Shown here: one piece after another, positions 17,429 through 27,189 of the stretch
How positions within the stretch are numbered: position 1 is the stretch's first letter
Layout of the letters: the number at the start of each line of letters is the position of its first letter
The notes under the pieces: model-generated
Seen by the model: only the letters and a program-made list of their open reading frames with translations
The model's database searches: none
Told to the model about the DNA's origin: nothing
Source: Pseudobutyrivibrio sp. OR37
Lineage (GTDB): Bacteria; Bacillota; Clostridia; Lachnospirales; Lachnospiraceae
Direction of reading: 5' to 3'
Length of the DNA stretch: 48,440 nt
NCBI RefSeq assembly: GCF_900113655.1
Contig: NZ_FOQF01000028.1
Coordinates: 1 to 48,440, forward strand
Made by a program: the position numbers and the translations under genes

Positions 17429-20400
17429 ATGAAAAAGACTTTGCGTAAGGTATATAGCTTTTGCCTTGCATTAGTAATTACCTTCACAACTGTTGTGACT
17501 GATGTTTATGCTACAGAACTTCAGCAATCAGCTGAAACAGAAGTGACAGAGAACACAACAGACACTAATATTCAGACCGAAAATGGGGAGAATATTATAA
17601 ATGAAGAACCTGGCATAGATAGTACAGTGCCAGCTGAAAATCAGACACAGACTACAGAAGGAAACCAGCTTCCTGATGCAAATGAGAATAGCCAAACTTC
17701 TGCAGATGAAGCAACAGAACAGCAAACAGACCCTCAAGCAGCTGAAAAAGAGGCAGCTGAAGAAGAGATAGCTGATGGAGAGGTATCTGAAGAAGAGCTT
17801 TTAGTGGAAGAAGCAGATGAAGAGGAGCTTCTAGAGGATTCTGAGCGAGTGAAGCTTGATGAAAATGGAGTGCTTACAATAAAAGGTATTACTATTATTG
17901 AGAGTTCCGATTTAAAATCGATTAAGAAGGATGAAATTAAGAAAATCGTATTTCCTGATAACCTTCAGACAATCGGTGATGGTGCATTTTATAATTGTAA
18001 AAACCTGGAATCTTTAGAGCTTCCATCATCATTGACAAGTATAGGGAAAAATGCATTTTGCCGTTGCTCAAAATTAAAGACAATAGTAATTCCTGAGAAT
18101 GTTAGAACAATTGGATCTTGCGCTTTTGGCTCCACTAACATCAGTTCAGTTACACTTTTAACTAAGAATGTTGCTATTACCAGTACAACAACATATGATG
18201 GTGCGTTTTTTGAAGTGGCAAGTACTTATGAACAGCCTGTTATCACAGAGCTTGTTATTCCAGAGGGAACAAGAACATTTCCATCAATATTCAGAAGTAG
18301 TAGATTTGGTGGAAGTGCATCTACTATAGTTGTGCCTAAATCTGTTATCAGTATGCCAAAACACGCTTTTCGAGGATCAAAAGGAATTAGACAAATTGAT
18401 TTTTTAGGTGATAATGTTTCATTTACTACAGCTCAAGATATTTTTTATTCATGTTCTAGCTTGGAATATGTTTTTTGTAACAAGGGCACCACAACAGAAA
18501 AGTCCCTTCAGGCTTATGTGGCGAAGAAAAAGTTAGGTGTAAATGCCATAGTTACAAGAAACAAAATATCCTATAACCTAAACGGTGGCAGTCTTGCTGA
18601 GGGTGTTACAAATCCAGTAGGCTTTGTGGCTACTCAGGAGCCACTCACAATTACAAGCCCATCAAGAGAGTTTTACGATTTCAAGGGCTGGTACTTAGAT
18701 GCAAAATTTACAAAGCCAGCTATCGCTATAGAAAATATTAAGGATGGCAAGGGTACACTTGATGTTACAAATTTCAAGGACAACATCACCCTCTACGCAA
18801 AGTGGGAAGGTCCTATTTATAACATCACTTTCGATGCAAAGGGTGGTACAGCTTCAAAGACTGAAGTTCGCTATGTAAAGGGCGATACCTTTGGAGAGCT
18901 ACCAACAGTTACTCCACCGGCAGGAAAGATATTCCTTGGCTGGTTTACAAAGGAAGGTGTGGAGATTACAAGTACCTCAAAGGTAGATCAGGTTGCTACA
19001 AGCTCAGTTGTAGAGGCTCTTTATTCAACTGTAGTTACTACGGTTGACGCTCCTTCAATTTCGCTTTGGGGACAGGAATCTGTGGCAGATGCTACAGGCA
19101 AGATTCCTGCTGAATTAAATAGCAAAGTGACTATCTCTACTACAACAGAGGATGCAGAAATTACATATTCGATTTCTGGTGCAGCTACTGCTTCAAATCA
19201 GAAATATGAATCAGATATTTTATTGAACAAAGCTGGAGAGTATGTTATTACAGCAAAAGCCACAAAGGATGGAGCTACAAGTGAGCAGACTAGCGCTACA
19301 TTTGTTGTGGCGGATGAGGAGATTGATGAAGTAGTCAAGGCCGATGAGGATGAAGACAAGTTTGTTGTAACCTATAAGGGAAAGAAGGTCGAGGACGGTA
19401 CTGAAACTCTTCAATTCACTGGCTCAAAGGTTACCTTCGAATCTAAAGATATTAAGGTTTATTACAACAAAAAGGCTCTTACAGAAAAGGTAGATTATAC
19501 TATTTCTTACGAGAACAATACAAAGGCTGCAACCTTTGAACAGAGAAACGCTTCAGGCAAGCTTGTTGCTCCAGCTTTAGTTATCAATTTTAAAGGCAAT
19601 TATACAGGAAAGCTTAAGAAATATTTTACTATCAAGGATAAGTCTGAAAATGCTGAAAAGCTAGCTTCAAACAAGGTAGTAATCAATCTTGATCAGGCCA
19701 CCTTCACATACAAGAAGGATACTGAGGCAAAGCCAGCAATTACTGTTCAGTACAAGAAATCAGCAAAAGAGATTATTGATATTGATGCAAAAGAATACAC
19801 AGTAACTTATGCAAACAACATCAATGCAGGTAAGAATGCAACAGTAACAGTTATATTTACAGGTGAAAAGTATTACGGTACAGCTTCAAAGAAGTTTGAG
19901 ATTAAGCCAATCGATTTGACAGAGCTTCAGAAAGCAGGTGATCTTGCAATTTCTGATAGCAATGCTTCAAGCACAAGCTTTGCGGTAAAGGCTAATAAGG
20001 GCAAGAAGCCATCGGATTTATATTTACATATCAAATCAACAAATGAATGCGTTGACTATGCATACCTTACAGGTCGAAGCGTAAAGTTTGTAAAGGACAA
20101 GAATACTGGCAAGATGAACTGTGTTGCCACATTTACAGGAAAGACAAATTACAAGGGTAAGGTTACCTTTACCGTTCCTGTTGAAAAGACAAAACTTTCA
20201 GATGCTACAGTTTATGGAATCAATAGTTCTGGCTACAATAAATACTTCAAGGCATCAGGCCTTGCTGGTGTGGCAGCCTTTGCAAATACAGTTGTAGCAC
20301 CTATTTACAATGAAAAGCAGGTAAACTACAAGAAGGCTACATATACACTTGCAGACAATTATGGAACAGTTTTAGGTAGCAGCGATTACTCAATGTACTA

Positions 20401-21169
20401 TCAGGTTAAGACTTCCTCTGACACTAGCTTTAAGGAGCCAGCCAACATTAAATATCCTGCTGGTACAGAGATTAAGATAACATTCACAGCCAAAGACAAC
20501 AGCATGTACGAGGGCACAAAGGAGGTTGTGTATAAGATTCTTGAGGGAAGCTATTACAACATTTCAAATGAGGCAGAGGCAGCAGCTTTTGAAACAGCCT
20601 TTGATGTAACCTGCCCTGATGTTGTTTATGCAAACAAAGCTAACAATTGGGTACCAAAGCTTAATGTTTATAACCCAAGACTTAATGTAAATCTTAAAGA
20701 GAATAAGGAATTTACAGTTGTTTACAATGTGGTAAATGAGACTGTAGTTTCTGGTAAATACAAAAATAAGACTACAAAGACAGTGCTTGCTTCAGGTGCG
20801 GAGCTTAAGAAGGATGCAAAATACACTGTACCTGTTGGAACAGTTATACGTGCAACAATTACTGGAACTGGTACTTATGAAAAGTGCCAAAGCTACACAA
20901 CAACCTTTAGAATTGGATACAACATCAATTCAGTGAAGGTTACAGTAAAGGCCCAGGATTACAATAACAAAAACAGTGGTGTAGTTCCTACTAAGAGTGA
21001 CATCACAGTTACTTTAAAGAATTCAACAGTGAATTCTTCAAACTACCAGATTACTCATTTTGCAAAGAATAACAAGAAGGGAACAGCTACCTTTGAGCTT
21101 ATAGGAAAGAATAATTATGTAGGTACTAAGAAGGTAAGCTACAAGATTAATCCTAAGAAGTTCTTTTAA
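17429..21169 (+). CDS. Large secreted surface protein: BspA-type LRR plus InlB B-repeats
   Basis: A 1246-aa protein with a Sec signal peptide (MKKTLRKVYSFCLALVITF, cleavage near DVYATE). The order is: a Thr/Gln/Glu-rich low-complexity region (about 30-145); BspA/LRR_5 leucine-rich repeats (about 150-370; LQTIGDGAFYNCKNLESLEL, LTSIGKNAFCRCSKLKTIVI); two InlB B-repeat (Flg_new) modules (about 380-460 and 461-532; ISYNLNGGSL, FKGWYLDAKF, LGWFTKEGV); a chitobiase/hexosaminidase C-terminal-like module (about 537-627); then repeated Ig-like beta modules to the end (FKGNYTGKLKKYFTI, FTGEKYYGTASKKFEI). It has no LPXTG motif, SLH domain or C-terminal membrane anchor, so it is probably secreted or held non-covalently. 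Adhesion is a family-level inference. It has a GGAGG site and its own strong promoter. Confidence 0.88.
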   Translation: MKKTLRKVYSFCLALVITFTTVVTDVYATELQQSAETEVTENTTDTNIQTENGENIINEEPGIDSTVPAENQTQTTEGNQLPDANENSQTSADEATEQQTDPQAAEKEAAEEEIADGEVSEEELLVEEADEEELLEDSERVKLDENGVLTIKGITIIESSDLKSIKKDEIKKIVFPDNLQTIGDGAFYNCKNLESLELPSSLTSIGKNAFCRCSKLKTIVIPENVRTIGSCAFGSTNISSVTLLTKNVAITSTTTYDGAFFEVASTYEQPVITELVIPEGTRTFPSIFRSSRFGGSASTIVVPKSVISMPKHAFRGSKGIRQIDFLGDNVSFTTAQDIFYSCSSLEYVFCNKGTTTEKSLQAYVAKKKLGVNAIVTRNKISYNLNGGSLAEGVTNPVGFVATQEPLTITSPSREFYDFKGWYLDAKFTKPAIAIENIKDGKGTLDVTNFKDNITLYAKWEGPIYNITFDAKGGTASKTEVRYVKGDTFGELPTVTPPAGKIFLGWFTKEGVEITSTSKVDQVATSSVVEALYSTVVTTVDAPSISLWGQESVADATGKIPAELNSKVTISTTTEDAEITYSISGAATASNQKYESDILLNKAGEYVITAKATKDGATSEQTSATFVVADEEIDEVVKADEDEDKFVVTYKGKKVEDGTETLQFTGSKVTFESKDIKVYYNKKALTEKVDYTISYENNTKAATFEQRNASGKLVAPALVINFKGNYTGKLKKYFTIKDKSENAEKLASNKVVINLDQATFTYKKDTEAKPAITVQYKKSAKEIIDIDAKEYTVTYANNINAGKNATVTVIFTGEKYYGTASKKFEIKPIDLTELQKAGDLAISDSNASSTSFAVKANKGKKPSDLYLHIKSTNECVDYAYLTGRSVKFVKDKNTGKMNCVATFTGKTNYKGKVTFTVPVEKTKLSDATVYGINSSGYNKYFKASGLAGVAAFANTVVAPIYNEKQVNYKKATYTLADNYGTVLGSSDYSMYYQVKTSSDTSFKEPANIKYPAGTEIKITFTAKDNSMYEGTKEVVYKILEGSYYNISNEAEAAAFETAFDVTCPDVVYANKANNWVPKLNVYNPRLNVNLKENKEFTVVYNVVNETVVSGKYKNKTTKTVLASGAELKKDAKYTVPVGTVIRATITGTGTYEKCQSYTTTFRIGYNINSVKVTVKAQDYNNKNSGVVPTKSDITVTLKNSTVNSSNYQITHFAKNNKKGTATFELIGKNNYVGTKKVSYKINPKKFF

Positions 21170-21205
21170 TTTTGGATGATGCCATTTTGGCAGAGGAATT
21201 GATAG

Positions 21206-24052
21206 ATGAAAAATAAGCCATTTATTATCGGGGGAATAATTGCTTGCGTATTAATTATTGGTGGAATTATAGGATTTATATTGGCGAAAGGCAATTCAGG
21301 GAATGAATCTCTTGATGGTATAGAGCCTGTAGCTTTTGAAAAAGTTTCAGAGGATGATGCTATTTCAGAAAAGGAATATATGGCACTTCTCAATGAAGCC
21401 TTTAACTATGAGGACTCTATAGAGTATTCCGATAATAAAATCACTGGTAAGGCTGCAGTGGCTAAAGGCGTGGACCGCCTTGGCCCTGCTTACCGTGAAT
21501 ATCTATTGGATGGAACCGAAGATACTCCAGAAACCAGATTTGAACTTGTAGAAAAGAAAGGGGTTCTATCAAAGGAGTTTGAGGATGCATATTTAAGCAG
21601 TACTCAAGCAGAGGCGCTTATTAAAAATTTTACAGCCCTTGCTACAATAGAGGACTATCATGTTTCTGTATCTAAGTATGAGGCTGCTGAAGGTGTTGTA
21701 GATGGTTCTGATTGGACAGCGACCTATTACACCAGCCATGAGGATGGAACCGAAGAGGCTCTTATTGAAATAAAGGGCGAAGCACCTTCTGTTGGAGAAA
21801 AGCTAATCTACAAGGATACTGTAGGTGTTCTTCGTGGAGGTACTATCAGTGCTATTGAAAAGCGCGACGGTGATATCTACGATGTATTGACTACAAAGCC
21901 ACAGAGTCTGGATGATTTATTAACTGATTATACGGTTGCAGGCTATGTTGATTGGTCCCAGGTGGCTGCACTTAATACAGAGGATGGGACTCAGGTTTTA
22001 GATACCTCTGGTGTTCCTAATTATAGCTTTGTATCCACAAATAAAGACAAGGGTGTAAAGACAACTGTTACAGTAACAGGAACAGTGTCAATCAGTAATG
22101 CTTCATCAGATGATGCTGAAGTTGGGCTTGAGGTTACTGGCTTTAAAATAGGAGATAAGGATTATTCTTATCTTTGTGATGCCTTTAATTCAGCTAAAGA
22201 ATCTTATGAAAATATTTCTGAACTAGCTGATGACGCAGGTGATGAAGAGACAGATGATGAAGATGCAGGTGATGAAGATACAGGGGAGGAAGACTCATCA
22301 ACGGTCGATATTGAAATCTCCTTAGAAGATTTTCAGCTTTATGCCTATGCAAACAAAGAGGGTGGCTTTTATTATGAATGTCTGTATAAGCCTGTCTTAA
22401 AAATGGGTGATGCCAAGATTAATTATTCCTTTGATTTGCCAGCTATTCCAATTCCTCTTGGTATTGCAAAAATAGATTTGGCTTTAGGTCTTCATGCTGA
22501 CATGGAAATGGAAAATATTGATGTTGTAATAACCACTGAAAATCCTACTGGAACTATAATAGTTTTCGATGAAAATGGTTATTCCAAGACTGAGGAAAAA
22601 GCAAAAATTGTAAGTTATTTTGAAAATGGAAGCACAAATGAGGAAGCTGCAACAATTACATTAACATCGGGAGTTACACTCAAGGCTTCATTGACTATAC
22701 TTGAGGTTTCAGTAATTGATCCTAAAATAGATTTCTATGCAAAGCTATCTGCTGAGCAGCTTGAAATTGTGCCTGGGTTTGAAAATGCATGCTGGGAAGC
22801 CAAAGTTGTAGGACCAATGATTGATTTTTATATTACAGATGATGAGTCGGAATCGTTAGCTTCCTATATAGCAGATTCGCTTATAAAACTTAATATAATC
22901 GAGGACACCAAGATTCCTTTACTAACAGAAGCAAATACTTTCAGCCTATATTATCACTTGGAGTTTGATGATTCTCCTATGATTAAGGAGGATCCAAACC
23001 ACGATGCATCTGTCTGCACCCATGTTGCAGAAGATGGCAGCAGATCAAAGATTAGACGCCATGTGGATTATACGCTTCCTAAGTCTATTGATGAAATTGA
23101 CATTGATAAGAAGACAGCTAAGCTTTACCAGGATTTTCTTGATGGAAAAGTTACAGCGTCTGTAGTAAAAGATAACAATTATCCTGATGCTTTTGAGGAT
23201 GTGAATAAAGAGTATTCATTTGATGACTTGTACAATGATACTTTAAAAGATCATTCTAAGAAATGTGAAGATTGGGATTTTGAGAAAGACTATTATGATT
23301 ATTCTATTACTAATAATAGGATAGAATATATTGATGCAGGTAAAGATGACAATCCTGAAATGATTATCACTTTTTCAAGAAAGTCATTAAACTATGATTC
23401 ATCGAATGATTGGGCTAGAGTTATTTTAAGAAATAATGATGGGAAGCTTGAAATATGCTATAGATATGTTATCTCTTTATATTCAGGTGACGGCGCTGAT
23501 ACTGGGGCAGATATTTATTACAACGGAATGATATATGATACCTATTCTGGAGTAAATTACGGCGGCTACAGTTGTGGCTTTATAGATAGTGATGGAGTAT
23601 ATCGTGATTGGTATAAATATAGTACAATAACAGTAACAAATGGAATGTATACAAGTACAGGAGAATACAAGCCTATTTTTGATGATGATAATACCTGGGG
23701 AATAGTTGGAATTCATATTCCTCCTTATGATGACGATAATGAGGCAGATTCTGCATACTCATATATATGTCCTAATATTGAAACATGGGAAGAACCAGAT
23801 AAAAATCAAATAAGTATTGGCGAAGACCCTGCTTTAATTTATGACACAAACTCTGATTACAAAGCTAATTTTGATGCTTTTGTAAAGGGAATGGCAAATT
23901 TTAGAGAACTCCAAAAGGATAATGATGGATATTCCTTTTATAAAGAATACGGGTATTTTAACGAAGTATTAAGTATTGCAAAATCAAAAGAGCTTGTAGA
24001 AGAACAAAGACAAAAAATCGGACTTACTGACGACATATATTATGTAGACTGA
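21206..24052 (+). CDS. Membrane-anchored extracellular protein of unknown function
   Basis: A 948-aa protein I do not recognise. An N-terminal hydrophobic segment (MKNKPFIIGGIIACVLIIGG and onward to about residue 28) anchors it, and the remainder should be outside. The chain is very acidic. It contains a short Asp/Glu-rich near-repeat around residues 345-368 (DAGDEETDDEDAGDEDTGEE) that divides an N-terminal part from a beta-rich middle (FDLPAIPIPLGIAKIDLALG) and a Tyr/Asp-rich C-terminal third (YNGMIYDTYSGVNYGGYSCG). The Asp-rich stretches might bind calcium; this is inference. It follows the LRR protein by 36 nt with an AGAGGA site and no terminator, so both are probably co-transcribed. The gene ends before a perfect hairpin terminator. 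Confidence 0.75.
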   Translation: MKNKPFIIGGIIACVLIIGGIIGFILAKGNSGNESLDGIEPVAFEKVSEDDAISEKEYMALLNEAFNYEDSIEYSDNKITGKAAVAKGVDRLGPAYREYLLDGTEDTPETRFELVEKKGVLSKEFEDAYLSSTQAEALIKNFTALATIEDYHVSVSKYEAAEGVVDGSDWTATYYTSHEDGTEEALIEIKGEAPSVGEKLIYKDTVGVLRGGTISAIEKRDGDIYDVLTTKPQSLDDLLTDYTVAGYVDWSQVAALNTEDGTQVLDTSGVPNYSFVSTNKDKGVKTTVTVTGTVSISNASSDDAEVGLEVTGFKIGDKDYSYLCDAFNSAKESYENISELADDAGDEETDDEDAGDEDTGEEDSSTVDIEISLEDFQLYAYANKEGGFYYECLYKPVLKMGDAKINYSFDLPAIPIPLGIAKIDLALGLHADMEMENIDVVITTENPTGTIIVFDENGYSKTEEKAKIVSYFENGSTNEEAATITLTSGVTLKASLTILEVSVIDPKIDFYAKLSAEQLEIVPGFENACWEAKVVGPMIDFYITDDESESLASYIADSLIKLNIIEDTKIPLLTEANTFSLYYHLEFDDSPMIKEDPNHDASVCTHVAEDGSRSKIRRHVDYTLPKSIDEIDIDKKTAKLYQDFLDGKVTASVVKDNNYPDAFEDVNKEYSFDDLYNDTLKDHSKKCEDWDFEKDYYDYSITNNRIEYIDAGKDDNPEMIITFSRKSLNYDSSNDWARVILRNNDGKLEICYRYVISLYSGDGADTGADIYYNGMIYDTYSGVNYGGYSCGFIDSDGVYRDWYKYSTITVTNGMYTSTGEYKPIFDDDNTWGIVGIHIPPYDDDNEADSAYSYICPNIETWEEPDKNQISIGEDPALIYDTNSDYKANFDAFVKGMANFRELQKDNDGYSFYKEYGYFNEVLSIAKSKELVEEQRQKIGLTDDIYYVD

Positions 24053-24077
24053 TAAATTAATAGTAGAACATAATAAG

Positions 24078-24107
24078 AATGCCTGCCACCTTTTGGTGGC
24101 AGGCATT
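24078..24107 (+). terminator. Perfect 13-bp terminator-type hairpin (insertion site of the intron)
   Basis: AATGCCTGCCACC (24078-24090), TTTT and GGTGGCAGGCATT (24095-24107) pair without mismatch, 25 nt after the stop of the 948-aa gene. The T-tract expected after the stem is missing here, but TTTTAA appears just after the intron's 3' end at 29183. The intron thus seems to have split the hairpin from its U-tract. Confidence 0.75.
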
Positions 24108-24131
24108 AATTCGGTTTGCGCGCCATGGGCG

Positions 24132-24141
24132 CGCTCTAACG
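24132..24141. repeat. Left target-site duplication of the IS4 element
   Basis: CGCTCTAACG here is identical to 25758-25767. The two copies directly abut the outer ends of the IS4 terminal inverted repeats. Joining the flanks through one copy restores continuous intron sequence. Confidence 0.8.
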
Positions 24142-24241
24142 CAATGTCATTAACTTTAGAGTATTTCTTACAAAAATCAAAGTTTTTAATGATGGTAAGG
24201 AAGATGATTATACGGAAAAATTATTTTTGGGCATGCAAAAT

Positions 24242-24264
24242 AGGCAGGAATATACTCCCTGCCT
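24242..24264 (-). terminator. Probable terminator of the IS4 transposase gene
   Basis: On the minus strand AGGCAGG and CCTGCCT form a 7-bp stem followed by ATTTTG, 24 nt downstream of the transposase stop. The T-run is short. Confidence 0.5.
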
Positions 24265-24287
24265 GTTGCAGATATGTATTAGTTGAA

Positions 24288-25625
24288 TTAAGACAATCTA
24301 TAATTAAAACTCATAACAGAACGATCTTTCTTCTTGCGTCGGATTGCTTTTCTGTTTGGACGAATAGGTGTCAAATATTTAGACAAAATATTTTTGATTG
24401 TTTTGCAGCTAATCTTTCCCTTGATAAATAGTCTAGATGCATGAATTGCTATTGAAAAACTAGATTTATAATCATGTTTTCGTGTTAAGCATTCTAGTTT
24501 ATGACTACTCATTATTAAAGATACAAAATTATAAAGCAAAAGGTGTGCATATATTTCTTGATAGATTAAATCTGTCTTGCGGGCATGAAAATTTAATAGA
24601 CCAAGTGGATATTTAAGGTCTCTAAAAGAAGTTTCTATTCCCCAGCGCATAGAGTATAGCTTTTTAATTTCAGAAAGCGAAAATGTTTCGGCAGGTAAAT
24701 TTGTAAGGAGTGTTTCATAGGTATCTTCGCCGAGCTTAATTTTTAGAATTCTAAAAGGAAGATGATAAAACATAAGAACATCACGTTCACCTGCAGAATT
24801 GATGAAAAAATCAAAGTTTTCGGGATGAGATATACGTTTATAGGTGTTTTTATTTTTGTAAAGTTCCCAGTGATCTTTAGTTCTTCCAGCAGACAAATGT
24901 AAATTGATAAAAATGTCGTATTCATTGTCTTGTGGCAAATCAAGACCATTAGCTATACCGCCGCTACTAGTAGCATCTTTGACTCGAAAAAGGAATTTCC
25001 ATCCTTTTTCTTGTATGTGAGCAAGTGCATTATAGGATTCGTATCCTCTATCAGCAATAATAAGAGTATCCATAGTGCTTGCATTACGATCAACCATGTC
25101 AATGAGAGCCTGGTTTTCATTTGCATTACGACTTTTCTGAATGATGGTATCAACATATATTTTGCCACATACATCGTATAGGGCATTTAAATGTAAAAGG
25201 TTATAAGGCCTTTGATCATTTATTCTAGGAAAATAAGAATCTTTGTCTTTAGGATTAGTTGGTACGTGTAAATCAGAACCATCAATAGCTAAAACGCGGT
25301 AGCTCTTGTATGTTGCATTAGGATTTGAACTGTTGGTAAAGGATTTGAAGATATCCTCAAAAGCAGTTGGAAGTATTTTAGAACGTTGCTGTACAAATGC
25401 AGCTGCAGTTGGAGTAGTATCTGAACAGTTGAAAAAGGATAAGAGTTCGTTGTTTATACTACTTCCAGACATTTGGAGAATTGAGTTAATAATAGTTTTA
25501 AAAGAAAGCTTACGCGTTCTAGAGTGGTCAGTTGGATTTTTTACATAAGATGCTTTGTTAAGTAAAATTTGGTCAATAGAATCAAATAAATTTCTACGTA
25601 GTGTGTTGGGTTTTAAATATTTCAT
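24288..25625 (-). CDS. IS4-family DDE transposase
   Basis: A 445-aa protein that appears intact. The IS4 signature Y-(2)-R-(3)-E-(6)-K is present as YSMRWGIETSFRDLK, and other DDE positions fit VLAIDGSDLHVP (first Asp) and TLIIADRGYES (second Asp). It cuts and inserts the element whose inverted repeats flank it. A good GGAGG site (AGGAGGAACTGC before ATG) supports the start. The gene is antisense to the host intron. No frameshift is seen, so the element may still be active. Confidence 0.92.
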   Translation of the reverse strand: MKYLKPNTLRRNLFDSIDQILLNKASYVKNPTDHSRTRKLSFKTIINSILQMSGSSINNELLSFFNCSDTTPTAAAFVQQRSKILPTAFEDIFKSFTNSSNPNATYKSYRVLAIDGSDLHVPTNPKDKDSYFPRINDQRPYNLLHLNALYDVCGKIYVDTIIQKSRNANENQALIDMVDRNASTMDTLIIADRGYESYNALAHIQEKGWKFLFRVKDATSSGGIANGLDLPQDNEYDIFINLHLSAGRTKDHWELYKNKNTYKRISHPENFDFFINSAGERDVLMFYHLPFRILKIKLGEDTYETLLTNLPAETFSLSEIKKLYSMRWGIETSFRDLKYPLGLLNFHARKTDLIYQEIYAHLLLYNFVSLIMSSHKLECLTRKHDYKSSFSIAIHASRLFIKGKISCKTIKNILSKYLTPIRPNRKAIRRKKKDRSVMSFNYRLS

Positions 25626-25666
25626 GCAGTTCCTCCTGTGAAAAAGTGAATGTACTTAATCACAAG

Positions 25667-25698
25667 GGATTTTTTGCTAAGTAATTAGCAAAAAATCC
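25667..25698. repeat. Perfect 14-bp hairpin upstream of the IS4 transposase
   Basis: GGATTTTTTGCTAA (25667-25680) and TTAGCAAAAAATCC (25685-25698) pair fully around GTAA. It lies 40 nt before the transposase start, inside the element end. Such structures in IS elements often limit transposase expression from outside transcripts. Here that role is inferred. Confidence 0.6.
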
Positions 25699-25757
25699 GC
25701 ATACTATGAAATATTTGTCAAGCTATTTTAAATTTTTTTCTTAACTTAATGCCATTG

Positions 25758-25767
25758 CGCTCTAACG
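25758..25767. repeat. Right target-site duplication of the IS4 element
   Basis: CGCTCTAACG, identical to 24132-24141. It is followed directly by GGTGAAAGTCCC of the interrupted intron. Confidence 0.8.
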
Positions 25768-25941
25768 GGTGAAAGTCCCAAACACGCCTAGGCAACGAGG
25801 AAGTGTATAGCTGAACAGCAAGACCTGCTAAGAGTTGTCAAGTGATAAATATGAAATTTAGTATATTTGATTTTAGAGCATAAGAAATAGACTGCCTGAA
25901 ATAGCCAGTCAAAGAGAATCTGATATTTTTTGTATTTGTTT

Positions 25942-27141
25942 TTAAATAGAGTTTAAGTAAGCACTTATTCTTGCATAATAGATTCTTAAAAATTTATTAC
26001 AGCCTGCAATCATATAGACATAGTAATGCTTCCCTTCAGTTCGTTTTTTATCCAAAAACTGATAGACTGGATCATCGATTTGTTGATGTCGAAGGATACA
26101 ATCCATAACTGTAAAAAGTGTCTTACGTAAAGCCGAAGAGCCTCGCTTTGATATACCACGACTCTTTATATCAATGGTTCCTGATTGATATGGAGAAGAA
26201 TCGATACCGGCATATGCTATTAATGCCTTACGGCTATGAAATCTTCTGATATCACCAATCTCAGCAATAAGTTGTGGTCCTAATGTTGTTCCTACTCCAG
26301 GAAGAGACATGACTGCAGGATATTCAGGTAATTGAGACGCAATACGGTTCATCTCTTGACGGATTTTTTCTAAAGCGTCAATCAAAGAAATAAGTTCTTT
26401 GGCAGTTTCTGTAATTATGAGTTTTGTATTAGAGTTTGCTGGCATGCTTGCAACTGTTTGATTGGCTAATTGATAAATATCATTAACTTTGTTTGACTGA
26501 TAGTGATAACCATTTTTAGAGCACCACTTCTGGTACGAACGTTCAAGTGAATTAATTGTTTTTGTGGTTATACAGTCTTTGTGCCAATAATCTTTGATAA
26601 AGTCAATCCATTTTTGGTGACCATCTTTGCGTGGTGTTTTGCCAAACAATCCATCAATACCAGGAAATGTTTGATCTGATAAAGCTATGAGATTATTTGT
26701 CAAAGCTACTTTAAGTTTGGTGTACTGCGTGAACTGACGGTTGTAGATTTTAAGAGCCTGACGTAATTCTTCTTCTGGTATATATTCAGGTAAATCAAGC
26801 CACCGATTCAATCCGTAGTTTGCGATTTTTATAGCATCCTTTTTGTCAGTCTTAACTCTACGAATACTGGAGTTGTCGTAATCATGGATAAGTATGGCGT
26901 TAACAACTGAAATGTAAAGGCCAGAGTTATACAGATAGTTAGCAAGTGGTTCATAGTAACGACCTGTATATTCCATAACAATTCTAGACTCGCCTTTAAG
27001 AGATTTGATTTGCGAAACAAGCTTTTCAAAATCTTCTTCTGTGTGATTGATTTCAAAAGGTGAAGCAACGATTTCGCCGAAAGGACGCATGATGGCAACA
27101 GTACTTTTTCCTTTAGAAACGTCAATTCCTACTGAATTCAT
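25942..27141 (-). CDS. IS110-family DEDD recombinase/transposase
   Basis: A 399-aa protein, intact. ATG 27141 is chosen over an upstream in-frame start because AAGGAGA precedes it and MNSVGIDVSKGKSTVAIM is the classic IS110 N-terminus. The RuvC-like DEDD residues are in VGIDVSK, IVMEYTGRY and VKTDKKDAIKIA. The C-terminal Tnp_20 domain holds LPGVGTTLGPQLIAEIGD, LIAYAGIDSSPYQSG and SKRGSSALRK, the last carrying the conserved serine region. IS110 enzymes insert a circular element at a site chosen by a bridge RNA encoded next to the gene. Confidence 0.93.
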   Translation of the reverse strand: MNSVGIDVSKGKSTVAIMRPFGEIVASPFEINHTEEDFEKLVSQIKSLKGESRIVMEYTGRYYEPLANYLYNSGLYISVVNAILIHDYDNSSIRRVKTDKKDAIKIANYGLNRWLDLPEYIPEEELRQALKIYNRQFTQYTKLKVALTNNLIALSDQTFPGIDGLFGKTPRKDGHQKWIDFIKDYWHKDCITTKTINSLERSYQKWCSKNGYHYQSNKVNDIYQLANQTVASMPANSNTKLIITETAKELISLIDALEKIRQEMNRIASQLPEYPAVMSLPGVGTTLGPQLIAEIGDIRRFHSRKALIAYAGIDSSPYQSGTIDIKSRGISKRGSSALRKTLFTVMDCILRHQQIDDPVYQFLDKKRTEGKHYYVYMIAGCNKFLRIYYARISAYLNSI

Positions 27142-27189
27142 AATACATTCTCCTTTGTGAGTTGTAATTGTAAATGGTAACCATTCAGA

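Larger units (their letters stand above)
24142..25757 (-). mobile_element. IS4-family insertion sequence (1616 bp)
   Basis: Terminal inverted repeats are CAATGTCATTAACTT at the left end (24142 onward) and, read inward on the other strand, CAATGGCATTAAGTT at the right end (25757 inward), with two mismatches in the first 15. It is flanked by a 10-bp duplication. It carries one transposase gene on the minus strand. It lies inside domain I of the group II intron, about 28 nt from the intron's 5' end. Confidence 0.88.
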
